Shown here piece by piece: positions 13,932 to 15,265 of a DNA stretch of 15,265 bases. The notes under the pieces are model-generated. The model did no database searches and had not been told where the DNA came from. It saw only the letters and a list, made by a program, of their open reading frames with translations. Position 1 is the first letter of the stretch, and each line of letters opens with the position of its first letter. The stretch is from Patescibacteria group bacterium (lineage in GTDB: Bacteria > Patescibacteriota > Doudnabacteria > UBA920 > 2-01-FULL-50-11). The position numbers and the translations under genes were made by a program. The stretch lies in the NCBI GenBank assembly GCA_023485925.1, contig JAMDAJ010000057.1, positions 1 to 15,265 on the forward strand, read 5' to 3'.

Positions 13932-13954
13932 TGTGTTTCTAAACTAGAAACACA
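13932..13954. repeat. Perfect palindrome: candidate recombinase core site or operator
   Basis: 8-bp arms TGTGTTTC and GAAACACA flank a 7-base centre TAAACTA, and the symmetry continues into the centre to give 10-bp arms. A 7-base centre between inverted arms, 50 bases from a tyrosine recombinase gene, resembles the core of an attachment site. A dimeric repressor operator or an RNA hairpin are alternatives. Confidence 0.5.
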
Positions 13955-13956
13955 TT

Positions 13957-14001
13957 AAGCCGTCTCCTCTTTTGGGTGCATCCGAAAGGGGAGCGGCTTT
14001 T
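13957..14001 (+). terminator. Terminator/attenuator-like hairpin at the recombinase start
   Basis: AAGCCG at 13957-13962 and CTCCTCTTTT at 13964-13973 pair with GAAAGGGGAG (13984-13993) and CGGCTT (13994-13999). This makes a 16-bp stem with one bulged T, including G-U pairs, a 10-base loop and then TT (four T if the last A-T pairs are open). It ends 2 bases before the ATG at 14004 and masks the only purine-rich ribosome site. It could attenuate transcription, block translation, or both. Confidence 0.6.
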
Positions 14002-14003
14002 AT

Positions 14004-14870
14004 ATGCCACTACAGTTGCCAATACAAAAATATTTGGAGTGGAAATCAATATCAACACAAAGGGCGCCGAGGACTTACGAATTTTATCTGCACCGATTCA
14101 ACGAATACGCGCACAAAACTTTGGAGGAGGTTACAATTGACGACGTGGTAAAATTTCAAACGCTACTTAAAAGAAAATACTCGCCCGGCACTGTGGCCTA
14201 TTCGGCCATGATCCTAAAAAACTTTTTTCGGTATTGGCGCGATCGGGACGTAAAATGCGTGGCGCCGGGACTGATAAAAATTCCGCGATTTATTCCCAAC
14301 TCGCACGTGCCTGTGACCTTCGATGACTATGTTAAGCTGGAGAAAGCCTTCGGTGATGGAGAATTTTTTCAGCTTCAAAAAAAGATTGTGATCAGATTAC
14401 TTTGGGAAACCGGTATGCGGGTGTCGGAAATCTGCTCGCTGAATGTTATGGACATTGACTCGGTCGAGCCGCACGCCTTGATAAAAACCAGCAAAGCATA
14501 TCGCAAGGAATGGGTGCGGTGGTCGCAGGAAACTCACCGGATGGTGATTAAACACTTGGGAACGCGAATTTGCTTAAACCAGCGGCCGGCGCTTTTTATT
14601 TCGCACCGGGGTTACGGCTGGCGCGACCGGATCTGCCCGAAGACCGTCCAGAGATGGGTAAAGGAGGCTTGCGAGTCGGCGAATATCAAAAAGAAAATCA
14701 GCCCGCACAGCTTTCGACATGGCAAAGCTCATCACATGCTATGGCTAGGGGCTAACGCCAAGCACATTCAGGCGGTCCTGCGGCATTCAGAAAATAATCC
14801 GGCATCGTCATTTCAGTATCTACGATTGTCGGAACTGGAGTTCGATCGCATTGCATCAAAGTATTTGTAG
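14004..14870 (+). CDS. Tyrosine recombinase (phage integrase / Xer-like)
   Basis: Predicted 288 residues. Residues 5-90 form the SAM-like core-binding domain (TYEFYLHRFNEYAH ... LLKRKYSPGTVAYSAMILKNFFRYW). Residues 105-288 are the catalytic domain with Arg139 (ETGMRVSEI), a lysine near 161-164, His235 and Arg238 (HSFRHG), His261 (LRHSE) and the nucleophile Tyr272 (FQYLRLS). The full set of catalytic residues suggests an active enzyme. The length equals simple integrases and XerC/D, without an arm-binding domain. It probably integrates and excises this element; inversion of the 1-1590 region or plasmid dimer resolution are other possibilities. It sits behind a terminator, a structured leader and a palindrome. 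The ATG lacks a free ribosome site, which suggests tight control. Confidence 0.93.
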   Translation: MPLQLPIQKYLEWKSISTQRAPRTYEFYLHRFNEYAHKTLEEVTIDDVVKFQTLLKRKYSPGTVAYSAMILKNFFRYWRDRDVKCVAPGLIKIPRFIPNSHVPVTFDDYVKLEKAFGDGEFFQLQKKIVIRLLWETGMRVSEICSLNVMDIDSVEPHALIKTSKAYRKEWVRWSQETHRMVIKHLGTRICLNQRPALFISHRGYGWRDRICPKTVQRWVKEACESANIKKKISPHSFRHGKAHHMLWLGANAKHIQAVLRHSENNPASSFQYLRLSELEFDRIASKYL

Positions 14871-14880
14871 ATAAGTGGAC

Positions 14881-14908
14881 TTGTGTTTCGTTGGCAAAAA
14901 TGTATAAT
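14881..14908 (+). promoter_or_regulatory. Promoter for helix-turn-helix gene
   Basis: TTGTGT (14881-14886) and a perfect TATAAT (14903-14908) are 16 bases apart. Transcription would start around 14914-14916, only about 5 bases before the ATG at 14920, giving an almost leaderless transcript. Confidence 0.7.
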
Positions 14909-14919
14909 AAAAACAAAAT

Positions 14920-15123
14920 ATGGAGCAACGAGGCAGGCCTATCAATCTAAAGGCAGTGAAAAAAGTCCGTGAACTAAGGGATAAGGGGCTGTCTTTTCGT
15001 GATATTTCCAAAATTATGGAAAGGGACTTGAAATCGATTTTTCGCTGGTATAATTACCAAGTTGGCAAAAATGTGGCCAAAGTGGATAACTCGGCTATTG
15101 ACTCGTTGTCAAAAAAGAGTTAA
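14920..15123 (+). CDS. Small helix-turn-helix DNA-binding protein
   Basis: Predicted 67 residues. Residues 11-44 (KAVKKVRELRDKGLSFRDISKIMERDLKSIFRWY) match the resolvase/homeodomain-like helix-turn-helix: a first helix, the GLSFRDIS turn-helix, then a recognition helix ending in an aromatic pair. The tail is short and polar, so this is a DNA-binding module without a catalytic part. It could be a repressor, excisionase-like factor or a control protein for the recombinase. A strong promoter sits right in front and no Shine-Dalgarno fits in the few transcribed bases, so leaderless initiation is likely. GTTGGCAAAAATGT occurs in the promoter (14890-14903) and again inside the gene (15061-15074). 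Confidence 0.78.
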   Translation: MEQRGRPINLKAVKKVRELRDKGLSFRDISKIMERDLKSIFRWYNYQVGKNVAKVDNSAIDSLSKKS

Positions 15124-15138
15124 ACTGGTTTTGGAACA

Positions 15139-15249
15139 TTGAAAAGCTGGTTTGGAGGGGGATCGGGGTTGGTTTCCACCACGCGCGAAATTTTCGCATT
15201 AGCCGGGCTCAAAAGCCCGGCTGGTAAAAGCCTTGGCTATGTCGCATAA
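15139..15249 (+). CDS. Possible small protein, 36 aa, non-ATG start
   Basis: A TTG at 15139 opens 36 codons to TAA at 15247. The second half (STTREIFALAGLKSPAGKSLGYVA) reads like protein. A TTG at 15169 preceded by GGAGGGGG would give 26 residues. The frame equals that of the helix-turn-helix gene and directly follows its stop, so a readthrough extension is formally possible. There is no ATG, and the bases also form several palindromes, so the region may be non-coding. Confidence 0.25.
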   Translation: MKSWFGGGSGLVSTTREIFALAGLKSPAGKSLGYVA

Positions 15250-15258
15250 CAGGTTATG
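15185..15258. repeat. Cluster of four palindromes at the right edge
   Basis: In 74 bases there are GCGAAA/TTTCGC (15185-15197), AGCCGGGCT/AGCCCGGCT with a 4-base loop (15201-15222), AGCC/GGCT (15229-15238) and CATAAC/GTTATG with a 2-base centre (15245-15258). None has a T tail, so termination is not indicated. Candidates are a recombination or replication site, or a structured leader for a gene beyond the edge. Confidence 0.6.
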
Positions 15259-15265
15259 TAGGCCA

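Larger units (their letters stand above)
13877..14003 (+). promoter_or_regulatory. Structured leader of the recombinase gene with complementary hairpin loops
   Basis: Hairpin 1 is AATCGGG (13877-13883) with CCCGATT (13890-13896) around loop ATGCAC. Hairpin 2 is TGTGTTTCTA with TAGAAACACA (13932-13954). Hairpin 3 spans 13957-13999 with loop GGGTGCATCC. Loop 1 is the exact complement of GTGCAT in loop 3, which would allow a 6-bp kissing contact, or 10 bp if hairpin 1 opens. The only candidate ribosome site, AGGGGAG (13987-13993), lies inside hairpin 3. A weak TATTAA box near 13873 may be part of a promoter. The region between the terminator and the ATG at 14004 holds no gene. Confidence 0.6.

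Noticed and set aside
13860..14003. Integron attC site before the recombinase
   Set aside because: No matching RYYYAAC and GTTRRRY core boxes at the required ends, and the recombinase is shorter than integron integrases and shows no obvious extra insertion.
15124..15265. tRNA gene or tRNA fragment serving as an attachment site
   Set aside because: No acceptor, anticodon and T-arm arrangement could be laid out; only isolated palindromes are present.
15240..15265. Xer dif site
   Set aside because: CGCATAA and TTATGT resemble dif arms but are separated by 4 bases instead of 6, and the outer positions do not fit.
1..15265. CRISPR array or diversity-generating retroelement
   Set aside because: No regularly spaced direct repeats with unique spacers, and no reverse transcriptase or template/variable repeat pair is visible; the tandem repeats found are coding.

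Overview
The window looks like part of a temperate phage or prophage-like element, covering the late structural genes, the lysis genes and the start of the integration genes. There is no terminase, portal, capsid or replication gene in view. Most genes lie on the + strand and are tightly packed, with ATGA overlaps and TAATATG junctions. The host is probably an uncultured bacterium. The glycine- and threonine-rich virion proteins and the mix of strong Shine-Dalgarno (SD) sites with starts lacking any SD resemble phages I associate with Patescibacteria (CPR), but that is inference from style, not proof. TGA serves as a stop inside ATGA couplings, so the genetic code appears standard.

Positions 1-9471 hold adhesion and virion genes in this order: a small fibre or baseplate-like protein (142-612); a jelly-roll plus 13-repeat fibre protein (647-2470); a coiled-coil/lectin-like fibre protein (2467-3240); a 583-residue tail or receptor protein (3242-4993); an 871-residue virion protein with a lysozyme-like domain (4995-7610); and a 619-residue internal or membrane-active virion protein (7612-9471). 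Positions 1-107 are an exact inverted copy of 1484-1590, which marks either an invertible segment or a fold-back artefact at the left edge.

Positions 9434-10106 are an AT-rich, minus-strand, moron-like insert with its own sigma70-type promoter. It encodes a secreted or membrane protein that shares its N-terminal module with the neighbouring 619-residue virion protein, followed by a 47-residue membrane peptide.

Positions 10120-13328 encode a KH-domain RNA-binding protein, a divergent PurD-like ATP-grasp enzyme, a membrane/coiled-coil protein, a papain-fold protease with a substituted catalytic Asn, and a 53-residue holin-like protein. These plausibly form a lysis and maturation module, with the two enzymes as accessory functions.

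Positions 13327-15265 are rich in nucleic acid structure: a possibly bistable hairpin in front of a small gene, a zinc-ribbon gene, a strong terminator, and a leader with hairpins whose loops are complementary, lying directly before a tyrosine recombinase. A near-leaderless helix-turn-helix gene follows, and then a cluster of palindromes at the right edge. The most notable points are the virion-protein mimic in the moron, the structured recombinase leader, and the switch-like hairpin at 13327-13389.
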